Source of the DNA: CAVAWX01 sp963592385
Lineage (GTDB): Bacteria; Actinomycetota; Coriobacteriia; Coriobacteriales; QAMH01
NCBI GenBank assembly: GCA_963592385.1
Contig: CAVAWX010000034.1
Location: 1-16,896, forward strand
Length of the DNA stretch: 16,896 nt
Direction of reading: 5' to 3'
Shown here: in pieces, positions 1 through 6,580 of the stretch
Layout: each line of letters starts with the position of its first letter
How positions within the stretch are numbered: position 1 is the first letter of the stretch
Made by a program: the position numbers and the translations under genes
Notes under the pieces: generated by a model
The model's input: the letters and a program-made list of their open reading frames with translations, nothing else
The model's database searches: none
Told to the model about the DNA's origin: nothing

Positions 1-1922
1 CGTCTTGAAGGTGACATGGATGTCGTCCAAGAAGACGATGGGCTCGCCGGCATCGTCGTTGACCGAGCCGTTTTCCAGCGGGTCTTCGGCCTTGGTCGCC
101 GGTGTGACGATGTTTTGGATGGTGAGGTTCTTCGTGCCCGTCGTAGCGTCGCCCGTGAGGGCGTGCGAGCGCAGTATCTCGAGCGTGCTGCCGTCGGTGG
201 CACCCGTGATGGCCTCATCGAGACTCTTGTAGTAGTTCACCACGTTTGCCGTCGTGGTCTCCTTCACCACAGCCTCCGTCCACACAACCGTGCTGCCCGT
301 CCCCGCCACGCCGACCAGCGACGCGTTGCGGTCGTTGAAAAAGGCGCCCAGCCCGGATACAGTGCTCGCGCTGGCCGCCGCCGTCTTGGCGAAGATCTTC
401 CCCGTCGTGTAGTAGTTCGTGGAGTAGATGCCGATCTTCGCCCCGCGTTCCAGACCAGCCTCGCCCACCGTGATGATAGAGCCCGCGGAGGTGTCGCTGA
501 AGTCCTGCATGTTGTACTCCTGGCCGGCGCTGTTCCAGTTCCTGTAGATGTAGGGGCAGCCGCTCACGTAGATCTTCGATGAAGCGACATTGCTCCCCGA
601 GATAGCCCCGCATGAGTTGTATTGAGATGACTGCGACGTGTTCCCCGTTATCGTCGTGGTGCCCTCGATGTTTAGAACCTTGTTTCCGTAATTGCCCTCG
701 TAGAAGAAAATCGCGCCAGAAGCGTTCGTCCCCGTGTTGTTGAGGATCTGGGTGTTGCCCTTGAGCGTGACGGTTCCCTTGAGGAAGTACATGGCGCCGC
801 CATACATTCCCGAGCAACCGGATATGGTGCCCCCGTCGATTGTCACCTCGCTCGCGGCGGCTAAGCCATTGGCACTTGTGCTTACTCTGACGGCGCCATG
901 ATTTGTGCCCTCGCAGTCCTTAATCGCAGACCCACTGTTCATGTTGAGCACAGAGCCGTTAAGAAGCGTTACAGCCGAGCCGCCGACGCCAGAGGCAGCA
1001 TTGACGTTTCTAATCTCGGCACCGCTATTCATCGTGAACGTGGAGGAATTCATGTAAACGGCTCCGTTATCATCGCCAAGGGCCACGTACCCCGCCGACT
1101 TGTTGCCGTCGATGACGCAGTTCTCGAGCGTCACGTTGCTGGAACCGGAAATCTTGAAGGCGCCTATGCTGCTTGCGCCGAACTTGATGACCGCGCGGCC
1201 ACCTTCTGCGCTCGCATCGCCCTCGTAGGGGTAGCCGTCGCCGGCCGTGGCGCTGGCGGTCGTGATCTTTATCGGGCGGCTCGCGCCCGTGGCGATGGCG
1301 GTGGTCGCCGTGATCAGGGTCTCGCCTTTCAGCATCTCGATGGTCGCCGTGCCGCCGCTGCTTGCAAACTGCGTGGCGAAGCTGGATGTGGACACGGCGC
1401 CTATGTAGGTGACGGCATCGGCAATCGAGGCGAAGGTGTTCACGCCGTTCGTGTCCACCACCTTGCACACGGGGTCGTCCACCGTGACGGGGGCCAGGGC
1501 GACGGGGTCGTCCACCTCCACGAAGGTCTCGCTGTTTTGCGCGGCCTCGTCGGCCTGCTGGGTTGCGGCCTCGGCCGCCTGGTTTTGGGCGGCGGCCTCG
1601 GCTGCCGTGTCGGCCTGCGCGGCTTCGGCATGCGCGGCCTCGTCGCCGGCGGCGGTGTCGGTCGAGGTGTCGGTCGCCTGCGTGCCGACCGTGCCTACGC
1701 CGCTCGTGCCTGCGCTCGTCCCCTCAGGCAGGGAAAAGCCCCCCCCTCGGTTCCGAGTGCCAGCGACGCCGTCAGCTGCAGCGCCGCCGCCACGAGGGCA
1801 AGCGACGCGCACACCGCGAGCACCTTGCGCGCGCGGGGCATGCGCCGCCGCCCGCCACGCCGGCCGCTTTTGCGCCCGGCCGCCGCCCGCTTCACCGCTG
1901 TTTCCTTCTCCTGCATCGGCAT
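1..1922 (-). CDS. Secreted beta-helix surface protein, frameshifted at a G8 tract, 3' end outside window
   Basis: The start ATG (1922-1920) follows GAGGAG with a 7-nt spacer. The N-terminus has a long Arg/Lys-rich segment (residues 1-33) and then a hydrophobic signal segment starting VLAVCASLALVAAA, so export is expected. This frame stops at 1695. The other frame, open from 1739 down to base 1, continues logically: an Ala/Gln/Asp-rich linker (AAEAAAQNQAAEAATQQADE), the repeated phrase VxVDDPV, then beta-helix-like sequence rich in Gly, Ser, Thr and Asn with short strand phrases such as NSGSAIKDCEGTN and NGAVYMNSSTFTMNSG. This resembles right-handed parallel beta-helix cell-surface proteins of Coriobacteriia. 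The two frames join if the G8 run at 1739-1746 gains one base or loses two. I infer a phase-variable adhesin or carbohydrate-binding protein; ligand unknown. No anchor is visible because the C-terminus is cut. A sequencing indel is the main alternative. Confidence 0.72.
1739..1746 (-). repeat. G8 homopolymer at the signal-peptide/linker junction (possible phase-variation tract)
   Basis: On the coding (minus) strand eight G follow the codons for LALGTE. With eight G the frame stops 44 bases after the tract. With nine G it reads TEGGGFSLPEGTS and enters the long beta-helix frame. Homopolymer G tracts near the 5' end of surface-protein genes are classical slipped-strand switches. The count could equally be a sequencing or assembly error. 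Confidence 0.6.
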
Positions 1923-2225
1923 GTCGCCGCTCCTCGTTCACTCTCGCACGCACGCGCCGCATGGCGCCGCCGTGCCCTTCATCTGGATATACAGTCGAAA
2001 GTGTACACTACACAGCCGCATCCGCGCACGTCACCAGCCAAATTCACCACACAACCCGCACGCCCTGCATTCGCGTACCCCTCCCGCAGCCAAGTTCACC
2101 CGCAGACGGCACGACCCCCCCACCGGCTTTTCGCGGCGGAGTTCACCTGTCCGCGCCCCCGTTCACCGCTACAATGCGCAGCGCGAGATATGCGAAACCG
2201 ACGCAAGGCAAAGGAGAACGCGAAC
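1923..2225. other. Divergent intergenic region between surface protein and queF
   Basis: No gene is supported in these 303 bases. Seen here are the minus-strand ribosome-binding site (1930-1935), a locally AT-richer patch around 1988-2010 with the perfect palindrome AGTGTACACT (2000-2009), four TTCACC hexamers (2043, 2095, 2142, 2162) and the likely queF promoter near 2170. The palindrome may be an operator shared by the two divergent genes. A plausible minus-strand -10 (TATATC) lies at 1988-1993 but is weak. Confidence 0.5.
2170..2175 (+). promoter_or_regulatory. Probable -10 element of queF (TACAAT)
   Basis: TACAAT preceded by GC and followed by GC matches the GCTAYRRTG pattern seen before several other genes in the window. 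It lies 50 bases before the queF start. No TTGACA-like -35 sits at 16-18 bp upstream. Confidence 0.5.
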
Positions 2226-2741
2226 GTGGAACCAACGCAGACGAACAGCGAAAAGCAGGCGGCGCGCGCAGACTTGGCGCAGCTGGGGGCGGGCCACACG
2301 GACTACCCGAGCGACTACGACCCAAGCGTGCTCGAGACCTTCGACAACAAGCACCCGGACCGCGACTACATGGTCACCTTCCGCTGCCCGGAGTTCACCA
2401 CCCTGTGCCCCATCACCGGCCAGCCCGACTTCGCCACGCTCTACATCAACTACGTGCCGGCCACGCGGATGGTCGAGTCCAAGAGCCTGAAGCTCTACCT
2501 GTTCTCGTTTCGCAACCACGGCGACTTCCACGAGGACGTGGTGAACATCGTCTGCGACGACCTCGCGGCGCTGATGGAGCCGAAATACCTCGAGGTGCGC
2601 GGCATGTTCTACCCGCGCGGCGGCATCTCCATCTACCCCTTCGCCAACTTCGCGAAGCCGGGCGCGGGCTACGAGGACATGGCGGCGCGGCGCATGTTCG
2701 AGCAGCTGTCCGACCTCGACAACGGCGACGGGGCGCGCTAG
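2226..2741 (+). CDS. queF: QueF, NADPH-dependent 7-cyano-7-deazaguanine (preQ0) reductase
   Basis: The product reduces the nitrile of preQ0 to the aminomethyl group of preQ1 in queuosine biosynthesis, in the cytoplasm. At 171 aa it is the short, unimodular (Bacillus YkvM-like) type. The family core is clear: CPEFTTLCPITGQPDF (residues 54-69) with nucleophile Cys61 and the general acid/base Asp68, then the QueF signature ESKSLKLYLFSFRNHGDFHE (84-103) with NADPH- and substrate-binding Glu103. The start is GTG at 2226, nine bases after AAGGAG (2211-2216); the open frame extends far upstream but without homology. It is followed by a precursor transporter, which suggests salvage of preQ0/preQ1; queC, queD and queE are not in the window. 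No preQ1 aptamer is seen in its own short leader. Confidence 0.95.
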   Translation: MEPTQTNSEKQAARADLAQLGAGHTDYPSDYDPSVLETFDNKHPDRDYMVTFRCPEFTTLCPITGQPDFATLYINYVPATRMVESKSLKLYLFSFRNHGDFHEDVVNIVCDDLAALMEPKYLEVRGMFYPRGGISIYPFANFAKPGAGYEDMAARRMFEQLSDLDNGDGAR

Positions 2742-2806
2742 GATTCACCTTCGCCGTTTCCTCGCGGGCCTGCATGTCTGGGGGCCGCGCGTCTGGGAGC
2801 TGCGTG

Positions 2807-2866
2807 CCGAAAGGCGCGGGACCGATGGGCGCAGCACCGAAAGGCGCAGGGCCGAAGGGGGAAGGG
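2807..2866. repeat. Four imperfect 15-bp tandem repeats
   Basis: Units are CCGAAAGGCGCGGGA, CCGATGGGCGCAGCA, CCGAAAGGCGCAGGG and CCGAAGGGGGAAGGG, exactly head to tail. They lie in the queF-transporter gap and stay open in other frames as five-residue repeats (e.g. PKGAG), but no start site or homology supports a protein there. Confidence 0.8.
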
Positions 2867-2869
2867 CAT

Positions 2870-2885
2870 CCCGCCCGCGGGCGGG
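2870..2885. terminator. Perfect 16-bp GC palindrome, possible hairpin before the riboswitch
   Basis: CCCGCCCGCGGGCGGG is self-complementary over all 16 bases. It ends one base before the proposed aptamer stem. It lacks a T-run, so it is not a standard intrinsic terminator; it could pause polymerase or separate queF from the transporter. Confidence 0.35.
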
Positions 2886-2922
2886 GGTTGTTCGCGACAT
2901 CCAACCTAAAAAACACTAAGGA
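2886..2922 (+). promoter_or_regulatory. preQ1-I-like riboswitch upstream of the YhhQ transporter
   Basis: The sequence has the layout of the small preQ1 class I aptamer. A 5-bp stem GGTTG (2886-2890) / CAACC (2902-2906) closes an 11-nt loop TTCGCGACATC. An A-rich single-stranded tail TAAAAAACACTAAGGA (2907-2922) follows, very close to the family's AAAAAACTAAGGA tail. C2901, directly 5' of the second stem strand, is where the ligand-pairing cytosine sits in known aptamers. C2895/G2896 of the loop could form the pseudoknot with the tail. The tail ends in AAGGA, the only Shine-Dalgarno-like element before the ATG at 2936 (13-nt spacer), so ligand binding would hide it: translational control. Family features are established knowledge; the assignment is by eye. 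Confidence 0.75.
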
Positions 2923-2935
2923 CACGTGATCTGAC

Positions 2936-3640
2936 ATGAGAAAAACCAACCAGAACCTGATGTTGTGCGGCATGGTCTTCGTCGCCGCGCTCGTCACCTC
3001 CAACGTCATCGCCGCAAAGACCATCCAGACGGGCATTCCGCTGTTCGGCACTACCATCGTCGTCCCGGCGGCCGTCCTGTGCTACTGCCTGACCTTCTTG
3101 ATGACCGACGTGGTGGGCGAGATCTGGGGGCGCGCGGAAGCCCAGCGCATCGTGTGGGCGGGGTTTGCGTGCCAGCTGCTCTCGACCGCGCTCGTGGCGT
3201 TCGGGCAGGTGCTGCCCGCGGCCGACACGGCGACGGGCGCCGCCTACGACGCGCTGCTGGGGCAAAACGCCGTCTTCGTCGCGGCCTCGCTCGGCGCCTA
3301 CCTGCTCTCGCAAAGCTGGGACGTCTTCGTCTTCCACAAGATCCGCAACTTCTTTTTGGGGCGCGACGAGCAGGCCGTCTCCAAGCGCTGGATCTGGAAC
3401 AACGCCTCGACCATGACCAGCCAGGCCATCGACACGCTCGTCTACATCTCGGTGGCCTTCGGGCTGGGGATGGGCTGGTTTTTCGACGCGGCGATGTGGC
3501 CGACGCTTGCCGCGATGATGGTCGGGCAGTATCTGTGCAAGTTCGTGCTGGCCGCCCTCGACACGCCGTTTTTCTACCTGCTCACGCGCAAGGAGCACGC
3601 GGCGCGGCAGCTGCCGGGCAAAGAGGGCGAGGCCGCGTAG
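2936..3640 (+). CDS. yhhQ: YhhQ/DUF165-family queuosine-precursor transporter
   Basis: This 234-aa integral membrane protein has about six hydrophobic segments, the first at residues 9-27. Family signatures are TDVVGEIWG (57-65), SQSWDVFVF (125-133), WNNASTMTSQAIDT (154-167) and the late segment GQYLCKFVLAALDTPFFYL (197-215). Members import preQ0 or preQ1 in bacteria that salvage queuosine precursors. Here it sits 194 bp after queF on the same strand, behind a preQ1-I-like riboswitch, which strongly fits import of preQ0 for QueF or of preQ1. ATG 2936 is the only sensible start; the only upstream SD (AAGGA 2918-2922) belongs to the riboswitch tail. The C-terminal end is a short charged tail. 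Confidence 0.93.
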   Translation: MRKTNQNLMLCGMVFVAALVTSNVIAAKTIQTGIPLFGTTIVVPAAVLCYCLTFLMTDVVGEIWGRAEAQRIVWAGFACQLLSTALVAFGQVLPAADTATGAAYDALLGQNAVFVAASLGAYLLSQSWDVFVFHKIRNFFLGRDEQAVSKRWIWNNASTMTSQAIDTLVYISVAFGLGMGWFFDAAMWPTLAAMMVGQYLCKFVLAALDTPFFYLLTRKEHAARQLPGKEGEAA

Positions 3641-3717
3641 GGTCGCAACGGGAAGCGCGACGCGTGCGGACGCACGGTGAAAAACACGGCGGCGCCGGGC
3701 GTGCGGTGAAGGGGGCG

Positions 3718-3816
3718 GTGGCGCACCACGCACGGGCGCGACGCGCACGCCACGGGCAGCTCGCCGTCCAGCACCTCGTCGCAGTGGCGCACCACGCACG
3801 GGCGCGACGCGCACGC
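3718..3816. repeat. Two identical 33-bp direct repeats separated by 33 bp
   Basis: The segment at 3718-3750 recurs without mismatch at 3784-3816, starting GTGGCGCACCACG and ending GACGCGCACGC. The spacer 3751-3783 is also 33 bases but unrelated. GTGG/CCAC at the repeat start can form a short hairpin. The second copy ends six bases before the proposed hipA-family -10 element. Could be a regulator-binding array or a simple duplication. Confidence 0.85.
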
Positions 3817-3821
3817 TCTGC

Positions 3822-3827
3822 TATAGT
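3822..3827 (+). promoter_or_regulatory. Probable extended -10 (TGCTATAGT) of the HipA-family gene
   Basis: TATAGT preceded by TGC is an extended -10 and fits the window's shared promoter pattern. The -35 region falls inside the second 33-bp repeat and shows no TTGACA. The leader to the ATG at 3884 is about 50 bases. Confidence 0.55.
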
Positions 3828-3883
3828 CTGCACGCAGACAACAGATGCGCGACGAGGGGTGAAAGGGAGGTCGTGGGCGCAAG

Positions 3884-5272
3884 ATGGACGGCTCGCTTTC
3901 GGTCTACCGCGATTTTCACGGCGCGCGCCAGCTCGTGGGCCGCATCGTCCCCTCCCCCGCGCCGGGTGCCAAGCTTGCGGCCGGCAGCGGCGGTGAAGAC
4001 GCGCCGGACAACGGCGGCGTAGACAGCAGCAACGGCGGCGACGCCGGCGCACGGGCGCCCCGCAGCGTCGACGGGCGCTTCTCCTACGACTTCTCCTACA
4101 TGTGCACAGACGACCCCGCGCCCATCGGCACGCGCCTGCGCCTGAAGCCCAGTCCCTTTCCCGAGGAGGAGACGCGGCTTTTCTTCTCGGAGCTCGCGCC
4201 GTCCGGCCTCTCGCGCAAGATGCTCGCGGCGGCCATCGACGCCCCGCAGGCCGACTACATGTCCATGCTCGCGCGGCTGGGCTTTGCCAGCGCCGGCGCC
4301 CTGATGTTTTGCCCGGAGGGCGAGGCGCTGCCCGAGGAGGGCCGCCTGGACCGGGTCCACACCTCCGACCTGGAATCCTACGCCGCGCACCCGCACCTGC
4401 TCGGGGTGCGCATGGCGTGCAAGTCGCATCTGGCGCTCGGCGGCGGGCAGTTCAAGCTCGCGCTGTTCCACGAGGGCGACGACCCGAAGACGCGCTGGTA
4501 CCTGCCCGCGGCAGGCGCGCCGTCCACCCACATCGTGAAGGCGCCCGACGACGAACGCCCCGGCCATACCCTAAACGAGGCCCTGTGCATGCGGGCGGCC
4601 CGCCTGCTGGGCCTGCACGTGTCCGACACCTCGCTCATCGCCTTGCGCGCGCGCGAGCCGCTGCTGGCGGTGCGCCGCTTCGACCGCCCCTACATGGCCG
4701 TGCCCATGGTGCTCGGCGACCACGCGCTGCCCGCGCGCCTGCACCAGGAGGACTTCTGCCAGGCCGCCGGCATCTTCCCCGCGCTCGTCGGCCAACCGGA
4801 ACCGGCGGGCGGCCTGGAGCGGGCCATGCGCATCATCAACGCGACGGCGTGCAACCCTCTGTCCGCGCGCATACGCTTCTTCAAGCGCCTGCTCTTCAGC
4901 TTCCTCGTGGGCAACTGCGACAACGGCTTCAAGAAGCACGCGCTGCTGTGGGACGCCGAGTGGAAGCGCTGCATACTCGCGCCGGCCTACGACCTGGCGT
5001 GCACGACCATCTACGAGGGCGAACCGCGCGTGATGGACATCGGGCTGGGCAAGGCGCGCATCGACGACGTGCGGGCCGACGACATACGCGCCGCGGGGGT
5101 GCAGTGCGGCGTGGGCGAGCGTCTGGCCTGGGACTACTACGGCAAGCTGTGCCGCAGCCTGCCGGGCGCCATCGAGCAGGCGGCCGCCGAGATCGAGGCG
5201 CTGGGCTTTCGGCGCGTGCGCCACGTCGCGAACTTCATCGCGGGCGACGCGCGGAAGCGCTCGTTTGCCTAG
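3884..5272 (+). CDS. HipA-family serine/threonine kinase (toxin-like), solitary, altered catalytic loop
   Basis: At 462 aa the length fits full HipA proteins, which phosphorylate glutamyl-tRNA synthetase or other targets. Visible family segments: HLALGGGQFKLAL (182-194), THIVKAP with the likely ATP-binding Lys219 (215-221), NEALCMRAARLLGL (231-244), RRFDRP (264-269), HQEDFCQAAG (287-296), LVGNCDNGFKKHALL (341-355) and APAYDLACT (366-374) with metal-binding Asp370. In E. coli HipA the loop reads D-G-H-A-K-N; here it is D346-N-G-F-K-K, so the His and the Asn are replaced. The start follows AGGGAGG with a 13-nt spacer. Residues 30-62 are a Gly/Asp/Ala-rich insertion. There is no HipB-like helix-turn-helix partner on either side: upstream is 243 bp with the 33-bp repeats, downstream a convergent gene. 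It could be a divergent kinase, a pseudokinase, or a regulator. Confidence 0.85.
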   Translation: MDGSLSVYRDFHGARQLVGRIVPSPAPGAKLAAGSGGEDAPDNGGVDSSNGGDAGARAPRSVDGRFSYDFSYMCTDDPAPIGTRLRLKPSPFPEEETRLFFSELAPSGLSRKMLAAAIDAPQADYMSMLARLGFASAGALMFCPEGEALPEEGRLDRVHTSDLESYAAHPHLLGVRMACKSHLALGGGQFKLALFHEGDDPKTRWYLPAAGAPSTHIVKAPDDERPGHTLNEALCMRAARLLGLHVSDTSLIALRAREPLLAVRRFDRPYMAVPMVLGDHALPARLHQEDFCQAAGIFPALVGQPEPAGGLERAMRIINATACNPLSARIRFFKRLLFSFLVGNCDNGFKKHALLWDAEWKRCILAPAYDLACTTIYEGEPRVMDIGLGKARIDDVRADDIRAAGVQCGVGERLAWDYYGKLCRSLPGAIEQAAAEIEALGFRRVRHVANFIAGDARKRSFA

Positions 5273-5322
5273 CGGCGCCCGTTTGCGTGAAAACGTGGCG
5301 GGAACGGTAAAAAGGCAGGCTG

Positions 5323-5350
5323 GTTCACCATGTAAAAGCCGGCGGTGAAC
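5323..5350. terminator. Inverted repeat in convergent gap, possible bidirectional terminator
   Basis: GTTCACC (5323-5329) and GGTGAAC (5344-5350) are exact inverted copies around a 14-nt spacer, between the convergent HipA-family gene and the McrB-N-like gene. No T-run follows, so termination is only a possibility. A GGCGCCCGGCGCC element lies just to the right. Confidence 0.3.
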
Positions 5351-5365
5351 AGGGCGCCCGGCGCC

Positions 5366-6427
5366 TTACAGCTCGCGCACGGCCTCGGCAAGCGGCGCGC
5401 GCATCTTCCACACGTAGTCGCCGCGCCGGTCCTCGCCGGCCGGCTGCCCCGTGAACAGCACCGGCCACATCGAGCCCTTGAAGCCCTTCGAGCCGATCTG
5501 CGCGCACACGGCCGCGGCGGCCGCCTGGAGCTGCTCGGAGTAGAAGTCGCGGGACTTGCCGAACTCGTGGGCCAGCTCCTCGGGCGTGGCCTGGCCGCCT
5601 ATGTCGCGCAGGCGGCGCAGCGCCGTCTTCATGTCGTCGTCGATGGGGCCGCCTTCGGCGAAGAGCCCCTGCAGCTGCGCGGCCGTGAGGCACGGGTCGA
5701 AGTCGCCCTCCGGCGGCCACCAGCTGTCGGCGTGGGCCGCGAGGTAGGCCTTGGCCGCGATCTCGGGAAAGGACAGGTCGTCCACGACGGTGTGCAGCTC
5801 CTGCAAAAGGCGCAGGTAGCGCAGGCCCGTCATGGAGTACGGCGAGTTCACGCCGTAGCGGTCGTGGATGAAGGGGCGCGTCTTGCCGCCGAGGGGCAGG
5901 TAGGCGCGCGGCGCGACCCAGTAGAGCGCGCGGGTGAGGTTGGCCTTGTTGATGTTGGGCTGCGCGTGCACCGCATCGAACGCCGCACCCCAGGCCTTCA
6001 GCTGCGCGGCGTCGTGCTCGACCGCCTCCCGTCCCGCCGCGCCCTGCTCGGCCTCCTCTGCCACGGCCAGCGCCAGCTCGAAGAGGTCCCAGCACTGCGC
6101 CGTGCCCTCGGCGCTCGTGTCGAAGTACTGCCACAGCTCGTGGTTGGCGGTGGGCAGGCCGGCGAAATCCGCAGGCGTGGGCGCGTCCAGGCCCAGCTCG
6201 GCCAGAATCGCGGCGACGATGCGCGCGCGGTCGGGCGCCAGCACGCCGCGGTTGAAGGCGGTGAAGAAGGTGAAGGGGTCGGCCACCACGGCGTCCGCGT
6301 CCGGCGCGAGCGCCCCTGCCGCGACGAGGACTTCGTGCAGGTCGGATGCATTGTCGCGGCCGCGCGCGCGCAAGGCCTCGGCAATCGCCGTATAGGAGTC
6401 TATCCAGGAAAACTGCACGGTGTCCAC
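5366..6427 (-). CDS. Stand-alone McrB N-terminal-like protein lacking the AAA+ GTPase
   Basis: This 353-aa protein resembles the long N-terminal region of many McrB-annotated restriction proteins of Firmicutes and Actinobacteria. Two blocks support this: DPFTFFTAFNRGVLAPDRAR (50-69) with LTRALYWVAPRAYLPLGGKT (164-183), and a C-terminal block with IGGQATPEELAHEFGKSRDF (276-295), SMWPVLFTGQPA (319-330) and GDYVWKMRAPLAEAV (336-350). In McrB relatives the latter block leads straight into a Walker-motif GTPase; here the gene stops after it and no Walker motif is encoded downstream. The start is GTG 6427, eight bases after AGGGAGG; an ATG at 6490 is possible but has no SD. Role unknown: possibly a modified-DNA or ligand reader, or a remnant of a type IV system. 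It is last in a leftward gene run, 153 bp after the ArsM-like gene. Confidence 0.68.
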   Translation of the reverse strand: MDTVQFSWIDSYTAIAEALRARGRDNASDLHEVLVAAGALAPDADAVVADPFTFFTAFNRGVLAPDRARIVAAILAELGLDAPTPADFAGLPTANHELWQYFDTSAEGTAQCWDLFELALAVAEEAEQGAAGREAVEHDAAQLKAWGAAFDAVHAQPNINKANLTRALYWVAPRAYLPLGGKTRPFIHDRYGVNSPYSMTGLRYLRLLQELHTVVDDLSFPEIAAKAYLAAHADSWWPPEGDFDPCLTAAQLQGLFAEGGPIDDDMKTALRRLRDIGGQATPEELAHEFGKSRDFYSEQLQAAAAAVCAQIGSKGFKGSMWPVLFTGQPAGEDRRGDYVWKMRAPLAEAVREL

Positions 6428-6483
6428 GGGTCGTCCCTCCCTTTTCTGAGGCCGCATGCGCACGGCGCGCGAAGAGGGCGGAT

Positions 6484-6495
6484 GGGGCATGCCCC
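6484..6495. other. 12-bp palindrome GGGGCATGCCCC
   Basis: A perfect palindrome in the 153-bp gap between the ArsM-like gene and the McrB-N-like gene. It could be an operator for the downstream (leftward) gene. Confidence 0.35.
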
Positions 6496-6511
6496 GCGCG
6501 TGGATGCGGCG

Positions 6512-6537
6512 TCGTTTCTCGCTTCGAGCGAAAACGA
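6512..6537 (-). terminator. Strong hairpin downstream of the ArsM-like gene
   Basis: TCGTTT-C-TCGCT (6512-6523) pairs with AGCGA-AAACGA (6527-6537) around a 3-nt loop, with one bulged C. It sits 44 bases after the ArsM-like stop codon on the minus strand. There is no U-tract, so termination or mRNA 3'-end protection is inferred. Confidence 0.45.
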
Positions 6538-6580
6538 TACCACGCGCGGGCGGCGAAATTCAGCGCGAAGGCGCGGACGG

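Noticed and set aside
215..817. A 200-codon minus-strand frame inside the surface protein gene
   Set aside because: The frame that runs through the whole region gives regular beta-helix sequence; this one is His/Arg/Gly-rich shadow sequence.
2176..2225. A second preQ1 riboswitch in front of queF
   Set aside because: The leader is only about 45 bases and has neither the closing stem nor the A-rich tail.
3718..3816. A two-repeat CRISPR (33-bp repeats, 33-bp spacer)
   Set aside because: Only two repeats, no cas genes, and the repeat does not look like a known CRISPR repeat. A plain duplication explains it.
5273..5365. A remnant of an AAA+ domain downstream of the McrB-N-like gene
   Set aside because: Only 93 non-coding bases separate it from the convergent HipA-family gene; no Walker A or B motif in any frame.
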